A stretch of 64,000 bases of DNA from Pasteurellaceae bacterium Orientalotternb1 (GTDB taxonomy: Bacteria; Pseudomonadota; Gammaproteobacteria; Enterobacterales; Pasteurellaceae): the NCBI GenBank assembly GCA_011455275.1, contig CP015028.1, positions 1,090,911-1,154,910 of the forward strand, given 5' to 3'. Made by a program: the position numbers and the translations under genes. The number at the start of each line of letters is the position of its first letter. Positions within the stretch are counted from its first letter, which is position 1. The notes beneath the pieces were generated by a model that saw only the letters and a program-made list of their open reading frames with translations, was not told the DNA's origin and did no database searches. Positions 26,132 through 36,044 of the stretch are shown piece after piece.

Positions 26132-26881
26132 ATGAAAACGGCATTAGTGACAGGGGCAACTGCAGGCTTTGGCTTGGCGATTTGTAAAACCTTAATTCAA
26201 AATGGTTATAAAGTCATTGGCACGGGTAGACGTGCCGAGCGTTTAGCCGCATTGCAAGCCGAACTTGGCGAAAATTTCTTACCTTTAGCATTTGACGTGA
26301 GCGATGTCGCTCAAACGGAAGCCGCATTAAAGTCACGCCCAGCAGGCTGGCAAGCGGTTGATTTATTGGTGAATAATGCAGGTTTGGCATTGGGCTTAGA
26401 ACCCGCACATAAAGTGGAACTTGCCGATTGGATGAAGATGATCGACACCAATATCAAAGGCTTGGTGACGGTTACTCGCTTGATTTTGCCAGAAATGGTG
26501 GCTCGTAACACAGGATATATTATCAATTTAGGATCAATTGCGGGCAATTATCCGTACCCAGGTGGAAACGTTTACGGTGGCACCAAGGCGTTTGTGAAAC
26601 AGTTCAGCTTGAATTTGCGTGCCGATCTGGCAGGAACCAAAGTGCGAGTGAGTAATGTCGAACCAGGACTTTGTGGTGGTACAGAATTTTCTAATGTCCG
26701 TTTTAAAGGCGATAATGAGAAAGCGGCAAAACTGTATGAAAACGTGGATTACGTCAGCCCGCAAGATATTGCCAACATTGTGCTTTGGCTCAACCAACAG
26801 CCAGAACACGTTAACATCAACCGCATTGAAGTGATGCCAACGGCACAAACGTTTGCTCCACTTTCCGTTCATCGTGGCTAA
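26132..26881 (+). CDS. ydfG: NADP-dependent 3-hydroxy acid dehydrogenase YdfG
   Basis: Short-chain dehydrogenase that oxidises serine, 3-hydroxypropionate-type acids and related compounds with NADP. The cofactor motif TGATAGFG is at residues 7-14, NNAG near 81, and the catalytic YxxxK reads YGGTK near residue 147. It is 249 residues, the normal size. An AGGAG ribosome site lies before the ATG. It is monocistronic and ends at a strong terminator shared with the convergent permease gene. Confidence 0.93.
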   Translation: MKTALVTGATAGFGLAICKTLIQNGYKVIGTGRRAERLAALQAELGENFLPLAFDVSDVAQTEAALKSRPAGWQAVDLLVNNAGLALGLEPAHKVELADWMKMIDTNIKGLVTVTRLILPEMVARNTGYIINLGSIAGNYPYPGGNVYGGTKAFVKQFSLNLRADLAGTKVRVSNVEPGLCGGTEFSNVRFKGDNEKAAKLYENVDYVSPQDIANIVLWLNQQPEHVNINRIEVMPTAQTFAPLSVHRG

Positions 26882-26891
26882 TTTCACGTTT

Positions 26892-26924
26892 ACAAGCGGT
26901 CAGATTCATTACATTTTTTGCAAA
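26892..26924 (+). repeat. extended DNA uptake signal
   Basis: ACAAGCGGTC at 26892-26901 with TTTTTTGCAAA ending at 26924; directly before the shared terminator. Confidence 0.88.
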
Positions 26925-26925
26925 T

Positions 26926-26963
26926 AAAAAACGGTGGGGATTGATTCAGTACCCACCGTTTTT
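26926..26963. terminator. bidirectional terminator between ydfG and the purine permease gene
   Basis: AAAAACGGTGGG / CCCACCGTTTTT stem (12 bp) with a 13-base loop and A and T runs on both flanks. Confidence 0.88.
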
Positions 26964-26978
26964 CGTTTGAATAACCGA

Positions 26979-28292
26979 TTAAATAGCGTAGCCTAAAGCA
27001 TAGAACGCAACGAGTACAATAGCAATCGCAACAGTACCGATATTTAATTTATTAAATTCGCCTGAAATGACACGTCCGATAACTAACGTTGCAAAACCTA
27101 ACATAATGCCTGTAACGATGTTAGCGGTGAGTACAATGAATACCGCACAAACTAAACCAGACATTGCCCCGATAAAATCGTCAAAATCCAATTTTGAGAC
27201 GTTGCTTAACATCAACAATCCAACGTACATCAGAGCAGGAGCAGTGGCGTAACCTGGTACAAGGAACGCAAGCGGTTGGAAGAACAACATCAACAGGAAT
27301 AGCACACCAACAACGACAGCCGTTAAACCTGTTTTACCGCCTACAGCTGTTCCCGCTGCAGATTCAATATACACCGCTGCGGGTGCTGTTCCGAATAAAC
27401 CTGACAATACACTACCTAAGGAGTCAGAGGTTAAAGCACGTCCGCCATTGATAATTTGCCCGTCTTTATCCAGCAAATTCGCTTGACCTGCTACCGCTCG
27501 AATGGTGCCCGTTGCGTCAAAAATCGCAGTCATAACTAAGGCGAATACCACGGGTAAGATCGCCGCATTCAACGCCCCCATCACATCCAACTGTAAAAAG
27601 AGTGAATTTTCACCGAAGCTTGGCATTTTGAAAATTTCACCCCCAAACTTCACATTTGGGTCAAAAACCAAACCGATAACAGTAATCGCAATAATTACCC
27701 ATAAAATAGAACCTTTCACTTGTAAACGTTCTAAACCGATAATTGCCGCTAAACCGAGTAAAGACATAATGACAGGGAATGAGGTAAATTCGCCCATTTT
27801 GACAGGAAGCCCAGCCTGATTGCTTACCACTAAACCCACGCCGTTACTTGCAATGAGTAATAAGAACAAGCCGATTCCAATGCCCGCACCGTGAGCGATA
27901 CTAGAAGGTAAGTTGCGTAAAATCCAGCTACGAATTCCCGTTACGGAAACCAGTGTAAATACCACACCCATTAAGAAGATCGCCCCTAAGGCAACGGGAA
28001 CGCTAATGCCTTGCCCTAGCACTAAACTGAAGGCGGTAAAGGCGGTAAGTGAAATGGCACAACCAATTGCCATCGGCACGTTCGCCCATAAACCGATTAA
28101 AATTGAACCTAGACCTGCAACCAAACAGGTGGCGATAAACACCGAATCTGCTGGGAAGCCTGCGGCACTTAACATATTGGGTACCACGATCACCGAATAG
28201 ACCATCGCTAAGAATGTGGTTAGACCCGCAATAATTTCCTGACGAACGTTTGAACCACGTTCTTTCATTTGGAAACGACAAAGTAAAGACAT
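26979..28292 (-). CDS. NCS2-family purine permease (AzgA/PurP type)
   Basis: Inner-membrane proton symporter of the nucleobase:cation symporter-2 family, AzgA branch, importing adenine, guanine or hypoxanthine. The 437-residue protein has about 12-14 membrane segments and the typical [19 protein letters not shown] start, with FDATGTI, the conserved [24 protein letters not shown] region split across helices, and KTGLTA. A palindromic PurR box overlaps the -35 of its promoter (28358-28373), supporting a purine role. Which base it prefers cannot be read from sequence. Confidence 0.92.
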   Translation of the reverse strand: MSLLCRFQMKERGSNVRQEIIAGLTTFLAMVYSVIVVPNMLSAAGFPADSVFIATCLVAGLGSILIGLWANVPMAIGCAISLTAFTAFSLVLGQGISVPVALGAIFLMGVVFTLVSVTGIRSWILRNLPSSIAHGAGIGIGLFLLLIASNGVGLVVSNQAGLPVKMGEFTSFPVIMSLLGLAAIIGLERLQVKGSILWVIIAITVIGLVFDPNVKFGGEIFKMPSFGENSLFLQLDVMGALNAAILPVVFALVMTAIFDATGTIRAVAGQANLLDKDGQIINGGRALTSDSLGSVLSGLFGTAPAAVYIESAAGTAVGGKTGLTAVVVGVLFLLMLFFQPLAFLVPGYATAPALMYVGLLMLSNVSKLDFDDFIGAMSGLVCAVFIVLTANIVTGIMLGFATLVIGRVISGEFNKLNIGTVAIAIVLVAFYALGYAI

Positions 28293-28334
28293 TTGTAAGA
28301 CCTCAAAAAGTGAATGAAAGATGAAAAAGGCGTG

Positions 28335-28363
28335 ATTTTACACAAGGAAAAATGATTAAGCAA
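28335..28363 (-). promoter_or_regulatory. sigma-70 promoter of the NCS2 permease gene
   Basis: On the minus strand TTGCTT (28363-28358), 17-base spacer, TAAAAT (28340-28335). The -35 lies inside the PurR box. Confidence 0.65.
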
Positions 28364-28373
28364 ACGTTTGCGT
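28358..28373 (-). promoter_or_regulatory. PurR box upstream of the NCS2 permease gene
   Basis: ACGCAAACGTTTGCTT on the minus strand matches the degenerate gamma-proteobacterial PurR consensus ANGCAANCGNTTNCNT at every position, 66 bases before the start codon and over the promoter -35. Confidence 0.88.
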
Positions 28374-28383
28374 ACTCTTGTTT

Positions 28384-29088
28384 TTAATTAGATGCATAGC
28401 CTTTTAAAAATGCCTGCCAATTTTCATCATCAAACAAAATCCCCAAACGGGCTTGTTCTTTGTGGAAAGAGCGTAGCAAACGAGCGAGATTTTGCGATTT
28501 CCATTCATCGCCTTGCTGAATGTGGCACTTATCGAAGTCAATCAACCAAAATTTACCGTTTTTATCCAGCAAAATGTTGTGAATATTGAGATCGGAATGA
28601 TGCACTTGATGAGCGTGCAACTGCCGAATTAGTTTTCCAAGTTGTTGATATTGTTCCGTTTCTAACGTTTTTTGTTGCAAAATTTGGCTTAAATCTTGGG
28701 TGGTTGCAATTTTTTCCAACAAAATATCCGCTTGATAGCACCCACAACAGCGGTCGATTTTAAACGCAATTGGGCGGGGAACAGGCAGTTGCCACTCAAC
28801 CATTTTCGTCAATAAATCAAACTCTTGAGCGGCTCTTGTGGCATTGAGAGAACAGAAGAAATAGCGATCTTTGACGATCTTGCCAAATAACCCACCACGG
28901 TAGTAGTGGCGGCGAACACTATTAACGCCTAGTTCTTGCTCAGTATTGAGAAACCACGTGGTGCCACGTCCTGTTGATGACCCCAACAAGCGGTCAGATT
29001 CGGCGAAAGTTTTACAATCTAAAAGTTGTTGAACCAAACCTTGTTGCTCGGATGGCACAAGGTCAGCATTAAATTGGTAATATGCCAT
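28384..29088 (-). CDS. kdkA: 3-deoxy-D-manno-octulosonic acid kinase
   Basis: Phosphorylates Kdo at O-4 in the inner core of LOS; typical of Pasteurellaceae and other species with a single phosphorylated Kdo. The protein-kinase-like motifs are present: the catalytic loop HSDLNIHNILLD near residue 160 and the metal-binding LIDFDKCH near 180. It is 234 residues. A full USS core lies within the gene at 28986-28995. It works with lpxL and the glycosyltransferases near 50 kb on the same molecule. Divergent from folE. Confidence 0.94.
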   Translation of the reverse strand: MAYYQFNADLVPSEQQGLVQQLLDCKTFAESDRLLGSSTGRGTTWFLNTEQELGVNSVRRHYYRGGLFGKIVKDRYFFCSLNATRAAQEFDLLTKMVEWQLPVPRPIAFKIDRCCGCYQADILLEKIATTQDLSQILQQKTLETEQYQQLGKLIRQLHAHQVHHSDLNIHNILLDKNGKFWLIDFDKCHIQQGDEWKSQNLARLLRSFHKEQARLGILFDDENWQAFLKGYASN

Positions 29089-29147
29089 TGATATTGAGAT
29101 TATGTTTAAAAATATGGCGTGATTTTACACGATTTCTACCACTTTCG

Positions 29148-29175
29148 TTGTGTTTTTAATGCAATTTGGTAGAAT
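29148..29175 (+). promoter_or_regulatory. possible promoter of folE
   Basis: TTGTGT (29148-29153), 16-base spacer, TAGAAT (29170-29175), 32 bases before the start codon. Confidence 0.4.
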
Positions 29176-29206
29176 TCTCGGCTTAAATTTTTAGGAAGGA
29201 AATTCA

Positions 29207-29863
29207 ATGAGCATTATCTCCCCAGAAGCCCAAAGCGTACGAGCAGCCTTACTTGAGAAAGGCATCGAAACCCCGACAGTTGCCCATACTAAAGATAAAG
29301 ACTTACGTCGCAGCGAAATTCAGCAGCATATGCGTTCGGTGTTGGAGTTGCTTGGCTTGGATCTGCGAGATGATAGCCTTGAAGAAACCCCGCACCGCTT
29401 GGCGAAAATGTACGTTGATGAAATTTTCAGCGGGCTAGACTATGAAACTTTCCCGAAAATCACCAAAATTAAAAATCAGATGAAAGTGAGCGAAATGGTG
29501 TTGGTCGATGACATCACCCTCACCAGCACCTGTGAGCATCATTTTGTCACCATTGATGGCAAAGTTGCCGTGGCTTACTACCCGAAAGATTGGGTGATCG
29601 GCTTGTCTAAAATCAATCGTGTGGTGCAATTTTTCGCCCAACGCCCGCAAGTGCAAGAGCGTTTCACTGAACAAATTCTCACTGCTTTCCAAACGATTTT
29701 AGAAACCGAAGATGTTGCAGTGTATGTGAAAGCGACTCACTTTTGCGTGAAATGCCGTGGTGTGAAAGACACTAACAGCCAAACGCTCACCTCCGCATTT
29801 GGCGGCGTATTCCTGCAAGACCGTGAAACCCGCAAAGAATTTTTGTCGTTGTTGAGTAAGTAG
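29207..29863 (+). CDS. folE: GTP cyclohydrolase I
   Basis: Converts GTP to 7,8-dihydroneopterin triphosphate, the first step of folate synthesis. Zinc ligands are visible as CEHHF (Cys and His) and [11 protein letters not shown] (second Cys); the active-site stretch [16 protein letters not shown] is intact. It is 218 residues, like E. coli FolE (222). AGGAAG precedes the ATG. A small CTCTCTTACTAAGAGAG hairpin and a USS follow the stop before truA. Confidence 0.96.
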   Translation: MSIISPEAQSVRAALLEKGIETPTVAHTKDKDLRRSEIQQHMRSVLELLGLDLRDDSLEETPHRLAKMYVDEIFSGLDYETFPKITKIKNQMKVSEMVLVDDITLTSTCEHHFVTIDGKVAVAYYPKDWVIGLSKINRVVQFFAQRPQVQERFTEQILTAFQTILETEDVAVYVKATHFCVKCRGVKDTNSQTLTSAFGGVFLQDRETRKEFLSLLSK

Positions 29864-29886
29864 TTTCTCTCTTACTAAGAGAGGGG

Positions 29887-29921
29887 ACAAGCGGTCACTT
29901 TTTAAGAAAATTTTGCAAATG
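29887..29921 (+). repeat. extended DNA uptake signal ending at the truA start codon
   Basis: 35 bases from the ACAAGCGGTC core (29887-29896) to TTTTGCAAATG; the final ATG is the truA start. The whole 35-base string recurs identically at 34255-34289 before rnhA. Confidence 0.88.
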
Positions 29922-30704
29922 AAAATCGCCCTTGGCATTGAATATGACGGCAGCCGCTATTTCGGTTGGCAACGCCAGCAGAATGTGGATTCCGTCCAAC
30001 AAAAATTAGAAGAAGCCCTGTCGATTATCGCCAATTCGCCCGTTGAAGTATGTTGTGCGGGACGAACCGATGCGGGCGTACACGGCACGGGGCAGGTAGT
30101 GCATTTTGAAACGAATGCCAAACGCCCGTTGCAAAGTTGGTGTTTTGGCACTAATACCCATTTACCGCCCGACATTGCAGTGAAATGGGCGGTGGACGTG
30201 GCAGACGAGTTTCACGCCCGTTTTAGTGCAACCGCCCGCCGCTATCGTTATATCATTTACAATCATAAACTTCGCTCGGCGATTTTGCCTTTCGGCGTGT
30301 CGCACTATTATCATCTGCTTGATGCCGAAAAAATGCACGAGGCTGGGCAGTTTTTACTCGGAGAGAACGATTTTAGTGCTTTCCGTGCCGCTCAATGCCA
30401 GTCCCATACGCCTTGGCGAAACGTGCATCATCTCAACGTTAGCCGCCAAGGCGATTACATTATCGTAGATATTCAAGCCAACGCTTTTGTGCATCATATG
30501 GTGAGAAACATTGTCGGTAGTTTGATTGACGTTGGGCAAGGTAAGCAGCCAGCTGAATGGATCAAGTGGCTGCTTGAACAGCGTGATCGCACTCTCGCCG
30601 CACCAACTGCCAAAGCAGAAGGGCTATATTTAGTTGATGTGAGTTATCCCGAACAATTCGCTATTCCAAAAGGGAAGCTAGGACCACTCTTTTTGGCTGA
30701 TTAA
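29919..30704 (+). CDS. truA: tRNA pseudouridine(38-40) synthase
   Basis: Forms pseudouridine at positions 38-40 of the tRNA anticodon arm. The catalytic Asp51 sits in [18 protein letters not shown] (residues 46-63); [12 protein letters not shown] near 190 is the second conserved block. It is 261 residues. The ATG at 29919 is the last codon of an uptake signal, and no good Shine-Dalgarno is seen (AAGAAAA only), so initiation may be weak. The gene converges with the lysW-like gene through an inverted uptake-signal hairpin. Confidence 0.95.
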   Translation: MKIALGIEYDGSRYFGWQRQQNVDSVQQKLEEALSIIANSPVEVCCAGRTDAGVHGTGQVVHFETNAKRPLQSWCFGTNTHLPPDIAVKWAVDVADEFHARFSATARRYRYIIYNHKLRSAILPFGVSHYYHLLDAEKMHEAGQFLLGENDFSAFRAAQCQSHTPWRNVHHLNVSRQGDYIIVDIQANAFVHHMVRNIVGSLIDVGQGKQPAEWIKWLLEQRDRTLAAPTAKAEGLYLVDVSYPEQFAIPKGKLGPLFLAD

Positions 30705-30739
30705 TTTAGTCATCAGCCACAACTCATTGATATAAAAAG

Positions 30740-30809
30740 ACAAGCGGTGAGTTCCACTCATTTTTTTGCAAATTGAATTGCAAAATTTGAGTCGAAACTC
30801 ACCGCTTGT
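30740..30809. terminator. covarying inverted uptake-signal pair between truA and the NhaC-family gene
   Basis: Arms ACAAGCGGTGAGTT (30740-30753) and AACTCACCGCTTGT (30796-30809) pair perfectly over 14 bp. Both carry the same departure from the USS core (GGTG instead of GGTC), so pairing is kept while the uptake core is lost. TTTTTTTGCAAA and GCAAAATTT lie between the arms. Probably terminates the two convergent genes. Confidence 0.6.
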
Positions 30810-30832
30810 TGCTGAACGCTGTGTTAAGAAAA

Positions 30833-32359
30833 TTAGTCTCTTCTTTTCGCAATCACAACCACAATAACCGCCAATACTGCCGCAGTAGTTGCAAAACCAA
30901 GCCAAGCAGATTTGGTAAAGCCCAGAACCAGATAACCCGTAACAGTGGCGATTGCAACCAACATCGCATATGGCAATTGTGATGTTACGTGATCCATGTG
31001 ATTACACTGTGCTCCAGTCGATGACAAAATAGTCGTATCTGAAATTGGTGAGCAGTGGTCGCCACAAACCGCACCAGCCATCACGGCAGATAAGCAAGGA
31101 AGTAATAAGCTTGGGTCAGCATTGGCAGCCATTGCGGCAGCAATCGGTAACATAATGCCGAAGGTACCCCAACTTGTTCCCGTTGAAAATGCCATACCTG
31201 TGCCAAGAACGAAAAGGATAGCAGGTAAAAATGCAGGATCAATGCTGCTTGCTACAAGCGTTGAGAGATATTTACCCGTTTGCATATCGCCGACAATGCC
31301 ATTGATTGTCCAGGCAAAACAGAGAATGAGAATGGCTCCAGACATCGATTTTGCCCCAATCATATAGGCTTTAACGTATTCTGGTATTGTGATTTGGCGA
31401 GCCGCAAAAATACAGATGGTTGCGACAACTAAGGCACTAACACCTCCCACAACTAAAGAAACACCTACTGTCGTATTTTCAAATGCTCCCAAGATATCAA
31501 ATGGTTTTCCATCTGCTGCGAGAGCTTGGTTGCCTGTGTACATCATCATCGCAACGGTCGCAAGAATGAGCGTAACAATAGGTAAAATTAGGTTGCTCAC
31601 TTTGCCATCGCCTTGAATCTTCTCTTCAGCTTGTTCAGATTGGGCTAATGCTTCACGTTCAAAACGCGTCATTGAACCAATATCAATGGTGAAATAAGCG
31701 ACCAGAAATACCATAACCATAGAAAAAATAGCATAGAAGTTCATCGCACTCATTGTCATAAACGCACCGAGTGGGGAGTAGCCCGTAATCCCATAAGTGG
31801 CTAATAAACCAGCAATAAGCGTGATAATGTATGCTCCCCAGCTAGAGATTGGCATTAAAACACACATTGGTGCGGCGGTTGAGTCTAAAATATAGGCAAG
31901 TTTTGCACGTGATACGTTGAATTTATCAGTCACAGGACGAGCGATAGCACCTACAGCAAGGCTGTGGAAGTAGTCGTCAATAAAGGTGAAAAAGACGAGT
32001 CCTGCAGCCATTAATTTAGCCCCACGTCTGCCTTTAATACGTTTTTGTGCCCAAGTCGCAAAAGCTTGGTTGCTGCCAGAAAGGCTAAGTAGAGCAGTAA
32101 GAACGCCTAATAGCACAAGGAATAAGATAATGTTGATATTGTTGCTGTTTAGCCCATCTTCTCCATAAACTAATGAAAGTACACTATTTTTTAAATGGAT
32201 AAGGGAATTAACAGGATCGCCACCTTGTAACATAAACGCACCGACAATAATCCCGATACTTAAGGATAAAATGACTTTGCGGGTCAAAATAGCAAGTAAT
32301 AATGCAAGCAGTGCTGGTACGAGCGACCAAGCAGATGCGGAATAATCAATTGGACTCAT
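30833..32359 (-). CDS. NhaC-family antiporter homologue, candidate lysine transporter (LysW type)
   Basis: Inner-membrane protein of the Na+/H+ antiporter NhaC family with about 12 membrane segments. Conserved blocks include FFTFIDDYFHSLAVGAIARPV, LAYILDSTAAPMCVLMPISSWGAY, GTSWGTFGIMLPIA and VCGDHCSPISDTTILSSTGA. It is 508 residues. A lysine riboswitch occupies its leader (about 32470-32662). Comparative genomics has proposed NhaC-like genes under lysine elements as lysine transporters (LysW). Substrate assignment is therefore inference from regulation; an ordinary sodium antiporter is the alternative. AGAGG precedes the ATG. Confidence 0.85.
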   Translation of the reverse strand: MSPIDYSASAWSLVPALLALLLAILTRKVILSLSIGIIVGAFMLQGGDPVNSLIHLKNSVLSLVYGEDGLNSNNINIILFLVLLGVLTALLSLSGSNQAFATWAQKRIKGRRGAKLMAAGLVFFTFIDDYFHSLAVGAIARPVTDKFNVSRAKLAYILDSTAAPMCVLMPISSWGAYIITLIAGLLATYGITGYSPLGAFMTMSAMNFYAIFSMVMVFLVAYFTIDIGSMTRFEREALAQSEQAEEKIQGDGKVSNLILPIVTLILATVAMMMYTGNQALAADGKPFDILGAFENTTVGVSLVVGGVSALVVATICIFAARQITIPEYVKAYMIGAKSMSGAILILCFAWTINGIVGDMQTGKYLSTLVASSIDPAFLPAILFVLGTGMAFSTGTSWGTFGIMLPIAAAMAANADPSLLLPCLSAVMAGAVCGDHCSPISDTTILSSTGAQCNHMDHVTSQLPYAMLVAIATVTGYLVLGFTKSAWLGFATTAAVLAVIVVVIAKRRD

Positions 32360-32469
32360 AAAACCTCTAAGATTGTTTTAAGTAATTAAAATTATTGCCA
32401 AACAAAGAAAGAGATCTACTGAAATGATTTATATCGCAATATAAATAATATAAAGGAAGGGTAATGAAA

Positions 32470-32662
32470 TGCACCCAAGCCTAACAGTAGCACTCCATAG
32501 CGACACAAGGGCGTTGCTATGACAGTGTCGTACCTTTCGATAACGACCCCAGCTAATTAAGATGACGCTTAACTAACTTCGGCAAATATCCCTTTCCTGT
32601 TTCGTCAACGTTTTCCACTCAGAAAAAGTACTTATGATATTTGCACCTCTACAATTTGCAGG
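32470..32662 (-). ncRNA. lysine riboswitch (L box)
   Basis: On the minus strand the conserved aptamer blocks appear in order: AGAGGTGC, ATAAGTA, TGAG, AGGAAAGGGATATTTGCCGAAG, GCTGGGG and GGAGTGCTACTGTTAGGC. Helix P2 is visible as GCAAATATC pairing with GATATTTGC. It ends about 110 bases before the start of the NhaC-family gene. No clear terminator follows the aptamer, only an AU-rich hairpin (TTTATAT/ATATAAA), so control may be at translation. Ends are approximate. Confidence 0.92.
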
Positions 32663-32857
32663 ACGACGATAGATTACTGAAGTCAAAAAAATTTGCAAGT
32701 GTTAAATGACAAAAAATAACCAGCATATCGGATCTGTCTCGTAAAATCAGATTTTTACAAGATATATTCACCAGAATATTTACCTGATAAATAGATTGCG
32801 TTAATATACGAATATCTTTCCTATTTCCTTTTAGTCTTATTTTTTGTAGGAGCAAAA

Positions 32858-33265
32858 ATGTCTGAAGTATTAAAAACATTGAACAATATTCGCAGTTTAC
32901 GTGCTATTGCTCGTGAGCTTTCGTTAGTTCAATTAGAAGGAATCGCTGAGAAATTAGCTTCGGTGATTGATGAAAAACGTGAAGCAATTAAGGCAGAAGA
33001 AGCTGAAAAGGCAAAGCGTTTAGCTGGTTTAAATAAATATAGAGAGCTTCTTGAAAAAGACGGTATTTCTGCAGAAGAATTGGTATTGTTATTAGGTTCT
33101 TCAGGCGAAAGTAAAAAACGCGAATCACGTGCAGCACGTCCAGCAAAATATAAATATGTGACAGAACAAGGCGTTGAGAAAACTTGGACGGGTCAAGGCA
33201 GAACGCCATTTGCCATTCAAAAAGCATTAGATGCAGGTAAATCATTAAAAGATTTCGAAATCTAA
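32858..33265 (+). CDS. hns: H-NS family nucleoid protein
   Basis: DNA-binding xenogeneic silencer. The 135-residue protein has an N-terminal oligomerisation region (about 1-65, helical and charged), a Lys/Glu-rich linker, and the C-terminal AT-hook-like DNA-binding domain with TWTGQGRTPFAIQKAL near residues 109-124. TAGGAGC precedes the ATG. The 190 bases upstream are very AT-rich, suitable for autoregulation. A terminator follows. It is divergent from the lysine-riboswitch leader. Confidence 0.95.
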   Translation: MSEVLKTLNNIRSLRAIARELSLVQLEGIAEKLASVIDEKREAIKAEEAEKAKRLAGLNKYRELLEKDGISAEELVLLLGSSGESKKRESRAARPAKYKYVTEQGVEKTWTGQGRTPFAIQKALDAGKSLKDFEI

Positions 33266-33287
33266 TTTATTTTATTTTGAAATTAAT

Positions 33288-33317
33288 AAAGAGAACTCCT
33301 AAACCGAGTTCTCTTTT
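33288..33317 (+). terminator. intrinsic terminator of hns
   Basis: GAGAACTC / GAGTTCTC stem with a 7-base loop followed by TTTT, extended by an AAA/TTT clamp. Confidence 0.85.
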
Positions 33318-33353
33318 CCATTTTTTAAAATAATAAAAACGGAATAATACCAC

Positions 33354-34190
33354 GTGATTGAGAATAAAATTTTATTAACAGAATGCCCTGATGATACAGG
33401 ATTGGTCGCTAAAATCACCAATATTTGTTACAAACATCAGCTCAATATTGTTCAAAATAGTGAGTTTGTGGATAGCGATACTCGTCGCTTTTTTATGCGT
33501 ACGGAGTTACAAGGCATTTTTAACGATCAAACGTTATTAGCCGATTTAGAATTTACCTTACCAAAAGGCTCGGTTTATAAGTTAGTACCACAAAAGCAGA
33601 AACGGATCGTGATTTTAGTGACCAAAGAAGCCCACTGTTTAGGCGATATTTTAATGAAAACCTATTACGGCGGATTAAATGTGGAAATTGCTGCAGTGAT
33701 TGGTAATCATACAGATCTTGGCAGCCTTGCCGAGCGTTTTGATGTGCCTTTCCATTTGGTCAGCCACGAAGGCTTAACACGGGTTGAGCACGATAAATTA
33801 CTCAGCGAAAAAATTGATGAATACGCCCCAGATTACATTGTATTGGCGAAATATATGCGAGTACTGAATCCTGAATTTGTGGAGCGTTATCCAAACCGTG
33901 TAATCAATATTCACCATTCTTTCTTGCCTGCGTTTATTGGAGCGAAACCGTATCAACAAGCCTATGAGCGTGGGGTGAAAATTATTGGTGCGACCGCCCA
34001 TTTCATCAACAATGAGCTCGATCAAGGTCCGATTATTATGCAAAATGTGATCAATGTGGATCATACCTACACCGCCGACGCGATGATGCGAGCGGGACGT
34101 GATGTGGAGAAAACCGTATTGAGCCGTGCATTGGAATTGGTATTGGCGGATCGCGTATTTGTTTACCAAAACAAAACGATTGTGATGTAA
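33354..34190 (+). CDS. purU: formyltetrahydrofolate deformylase
   Basis: Hydrolyses 10-formyl-THF to formate and THF, supplying formate for PurT and balancing one-carbon pools. An N-terminal ACT domain (about 5-80) precedes the formyltransferase-like domain (about 85-278) with HHSFLPAFIGAKPYQQAYERGVKIIGATAHF and LDQGPII. It is 278 residues. The start is a GTG at 33354, giving the conserved NKILLTECPDDTGLVAKI N-terminus; no better ATG exists. It is followed by USS copies before rnhA. Confidence 0.94.
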   Translation: MIENKILLTECPDDTGLVAKITNICYKHQLNIVQNSEFVDSDTRRFFMRTELQGIFNDQTLLADLEFTLPKGSVYKLVPQKQKRIVILVTKEAHCLGDILMKTYYGGLNVEIAAVIGNHTDLGSLAERFDVPFHLVSHEGLTRVEHDKLLSEKIDEYAPDYIVLAKYMRVLNPEFVERYPNRVINIHHSFLPAFIGAKPYQQAYERGVKIIGATAHFINNELDQGPIIMQNVINVDHTYTADAMMRAGRDVEKTVLSRALELVLADRVFVYQNKTIVM

Positions 34191-34212
34191 TTGCAAAATT
34201 TTCTTTGGAACT

Positions 34213-34222
34213 GACCGCTTGT
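34213..34222 (-). repeat. DNA uptake signal core before rnhA
   Basis: GACCGCTTGT preceded by TTGCAAAATTTTC; forms an inverted pair with the plus-strand copy at 34255-34264. Confidence 0.85.
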
Positions 34223-34254
34223 CCCCCGCTAGAGTGGGACAGAATTATTCTATA

Positions 34255-34289
34255 ACAAGCGGTCACTTTTTAAGAAAATTTTGCAAATG
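34255..34289 (+). repeat. extended DNA uptake signal, identical to the copy before truA
   Basis: 35 bases identical to 29887-29921. Its last three bases are an ATG in frame with rnhA, four codons before the preferred start. Confidence 0.88.
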
Positions 34290-34298
34290 GAGACAGCG

Positions 34299-34760
34299 AT
34301 GAAACGAGTTGAAATTTTTACCGATGGTTCTTGTTTGGGTAATCCAGGCAAAGGTGGAATTGGTGTGCTGTTACGCTACAAAGGACACGAAAAAACCTTG
34401 AGCAAAGGTTATCAGCTTACAACCAATAACCGTATGGAGCTGCGGGCGGTAATTGAAGCCCTTTCAATGCTAAAAGAGTCTTGCCAAGTCGTGCTTTCAA
34501 GCGATAGCCAATATATGAAGAATGGTATCGAGAAATGGATGCACAACTGGAAACGCAATAACTGGAAAACCAGCAACAAAACGCCTGTAAAAAACCAAGA
34601 TTTATGGGAACAGCTTGACCAAGCCATTGCCCCACATCAACTTGAGTGGCTGTGGGTCAAAGGGCATTCAGGGCATCGTGAAAATGAAATTTGCGATGAA
34701 TTAGCACGCTTAGGTGCGAACAATCCTACCTTAATTGATGATGGCTATCTGCCTGAATAA
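34299..34760 (+). CDS. rnhA: ribonuclease HI
   Basis: Degrades the RNA strand of RNA-DNA hybrids (R-loops, Okazaki primers). Catalytic acids are in place: Asp9 ([11 protein letters not shown]), Glu in NRMELRAV near residue 47, Asp in SSDSQY near 69 and the C-terminal Asp in CDELARLGA. It is 153 residues. The ATG at 34299 with GGAG six bases upstream is preferred; an in-frame ATG at 34287, supplied by an uptake signal, would add META. Confidence 0.95.
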   Translation: MKRVEIFTDGSCLGNPGKGGIGVLLRYKGHEKTLSKGYQLTTNNRMELRAVIEALSMLKESCQVVLSSDSQYMKNGIEKWMHNWKRNNWKTSNKTPVKNQDLWEQLDQAIAPHQLEWLWVKGHSGHRENEICDELARLGANNPTLIDDGYLPE

Positions 34761-34781
34761 TCATCTCTCTGCAAACGATTT

Positions 34782-34797
34782 CGTGATGTAGATCACA
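34782..34797. promoter_or_regulatory. CRP binding site upstream of siaP
   Basis: CGTGATGTAGATCACA matches the CRP consensus TGTGA-N6-TCACA with one mismatch. Its centre lies about 70 bases before the predicted transcription start, a class I spacing. Confidence 0.8.
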
Positions 34798-34824
34798 ATT
34801 CTGAATTTTCCTTTTGTCGATTTA

Positions 34825-34852
34825 TTGACAAGCTTTGAGTGAATGTTATGAT
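34825..34852 (+). promoter_or_regulatory. sigma-70 promoter of the siaPT-nanM genes
   Basis: Perfect -35 TTGACA (34825-34830), 16-base spacer, -10 TATGAT (34847-34852). A start near 34859 leaves a leader of about 183 bases. Confidence 0.75.
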
Positions 34853-34859
34853 GCTTTCA

Positions 34860-36029
<1,170 letters not shown>

Positions 36030-36044
36030 TTCTATCGTTTTAGG

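Noticed and set aside
32649-32879. 76-codon minus-strand frame upstream of the riboswitch
   Set aside because: It covers the hns promoter region and the 5' edge of the lysine aptamer; AT-rich and without a ribosome site.
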